From: Bombilactobacillus bombi | Lineage (GTDB): Bacteria > Bacillota > Bacilli > Lactobacillales > Lactobacillaceae | Assembly: GCF_013607485.1 (NCBI RefSeq) | Contig: NZ_SCHP01000003.1 | Coordinates: forward strand, 1-64,000 | Direction: 5' to 3' | Length of the DNA: 64,000 bases | Shown here: positions 63,439 through 64,000 of the stretch, piece by piece | Layout: each line of letters opens with the position of its first letter | Numbering within the stretch: the first letter of the stretch is position 1 | Position numbers and translations under genes: made by a program | Notes under the pieces: generated by a model | What the model was told of the DNA's origin: nothing | The model's input: only the letters and a program-made list of their open reading frames with translations | Database searches by the model: none

Positions 63439-64000
63439 ATGGCACAATGGCAAACTATTAAAACTTATAGTGAAATTTTATTTGAACGTCAAAATCATAT
63501 TGCTAAAATTACAATCAATCGCCCTCAGGTACGCAATGCTTTTACTCCTGATACTATTCAAGAAATGATTGAAGCATTTAATTATTGTCGCGATGACAGC
63601 AGCATTGGCGTCATTATTTTAACCGGTCAAGGCGATTTAGCTTTTTGCTCTGGTGGTGATCAAAACGTACGCGGCGACGGCGGTTATGTCGGTAAAGACC
63701 ATATTGCCCGCTTAAATGTTTTGGATTTGCAGCATTTAATCCGCATTATTCCTAAACCTGTAATCGCAATGGTGCGCGGCTGGTCTGTAGGTGGCGGTAA
63801 TATTTTACAGCTCGTATGTGACTTAACTATTGCTGCTGATAATGCCAAATTTATGCAGACGGGCCCGAAAGTCGGCAGCTTTGATGCCGGTTATGGCTCT
63901 GCTTATCTAGCACGCGTTATTGGTCATAAACGAGCTAAAGAAGTGTGGTTTTTATGTCATCCTTACACTGCTCAAGAAGCTTATCAAATGGGTTGGGTGA
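63439..64000 (+). CDS. menB: 1,4-dihydroxy-2-naphthoyl-CoA synthase, partial
   Basis: The first 187 codons, cut by the right edge. AAGGAG lies 7 bases before ATG 63439. [77 protein letters not shown] and [20 protein letters not shown] are nearly canonical MenB wording. MenB is a crotonase-fold enzyme that closes the naphthoate ring from O-succinylbenzoyl-CoA. Its presence implies menaquinone synthesis, used for respiration in some lactobacilli when haem is supplied. Confidence 0.95.
   Translation, partial: MAQWQTIKTYSEILFERQNHIAKITINRPQVRNAFTPDTIQEMIEAFNYCRDDSSIGVIILTGQGDLAFCSGGDQNVRGDGGYVGKDHIARLNVLDLQHLIRIIPKPVIAMVRGWSVGGGNILQLVCDLTIAADNAKFMQTGPKVGSFDAGYGSAYLARVIGHKRAKEVWFLCHPYTAQEAYQMGWV

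Overview
The window is chromosomal DNA of a low-GC Gram-positive bacterium, most likely a member of the Lactobacillaceae. The evidence is the gene content and order: a complete Lactobacillales-type fatty-acid (FASII) cluster with FabK and FabT, pyruvate oxidase, lipoate ligase, a choloylglycine-hydrolase family protein, an isoleucine-2-epimerase-like aminotransferase, menaquinone genes at the right edge, strong AGGAGG ribosome-binding sites and frequent TTG/GTG starts. I cannot name the genus. I saw no rRNA, tRNA or CRISPR array.

Left part (1-18.4 kb): an A+T-rich accessory region with many decaying genes. It holds a frameshifted MerR regulator, a sirtuin with two frameshifts behind an intact carboxymuconolactone-decarboxylase-like gene, a 5'-truncated and frameshifted acyl-CoA synthetase, three related IS30-family elements (two near full length but without a complete DDE triad, one internally deleted), a murT pseudogene with several lesions and a small frameshifted ORF. 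Among these are apparently working modules: TetR/14-TM exporter, ArsR/MFS exporter, a two-subunit ABC exporter, an EamA transporter with a LysR regulator, and gap. Three copies of a small structured RNA occur at 8.5, 12.7 and 13.2 kb. The middle copy faces a 27-codon hydrophobic ORF resembling holin-like type I toxins.

Middle (18.8-36.9 kb): IMP dehydrogenase without CBS domains; a purine-salvage cluster (NCS2 permease, adenine deaminase, and a divergent adenosine/adenine deaminase stopped by a TAA codon) with PurBox-like sites on both sides; a choloylglycine hydrolase; lipoate ligase; MarR; CsbD-like protein; an epimerase-like aminotransferase; a MacB-type ABC pair; an LD-carboxypeptidase and an amino-acid permease. 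At 34.4-34.75 kb there is an elaborate leader: promoter, a 19-residue leader peptide with a Tyr-Tyr-Tyr-Phe-Arg-Phe-Phe run, competing hairpins, and an antiterminator/terminator pair. It precedes an aromatic-type aminotransferase and a D-2-hydroxyacid dehydrogenase, and looks like a Tyr/Phe-sensing attenuator.

Right part (37-64 kb): the FASII operon (fabZ-like, fabT, fabH, acpP, fabK, fabD, fabG, fabF, accB, fabZ, accC, accD, accA) on the minus strand, divergent from birA, which biotinylates AccB. The first FabZ-like protein lacks the catalytic His. Then follow a MerR-controlled oxidoreductase operon with one frameshifted member, a flavodoxin-like and a RibD-C-like protein, a zinc ABC transporter with divergent Zur and a Zur box, galM, a MalY/PatB C-S lyase, an MFS transporter, pyruvate oxidase, and a hotdog thioesterase divergent from menB, which runs off the right edge.
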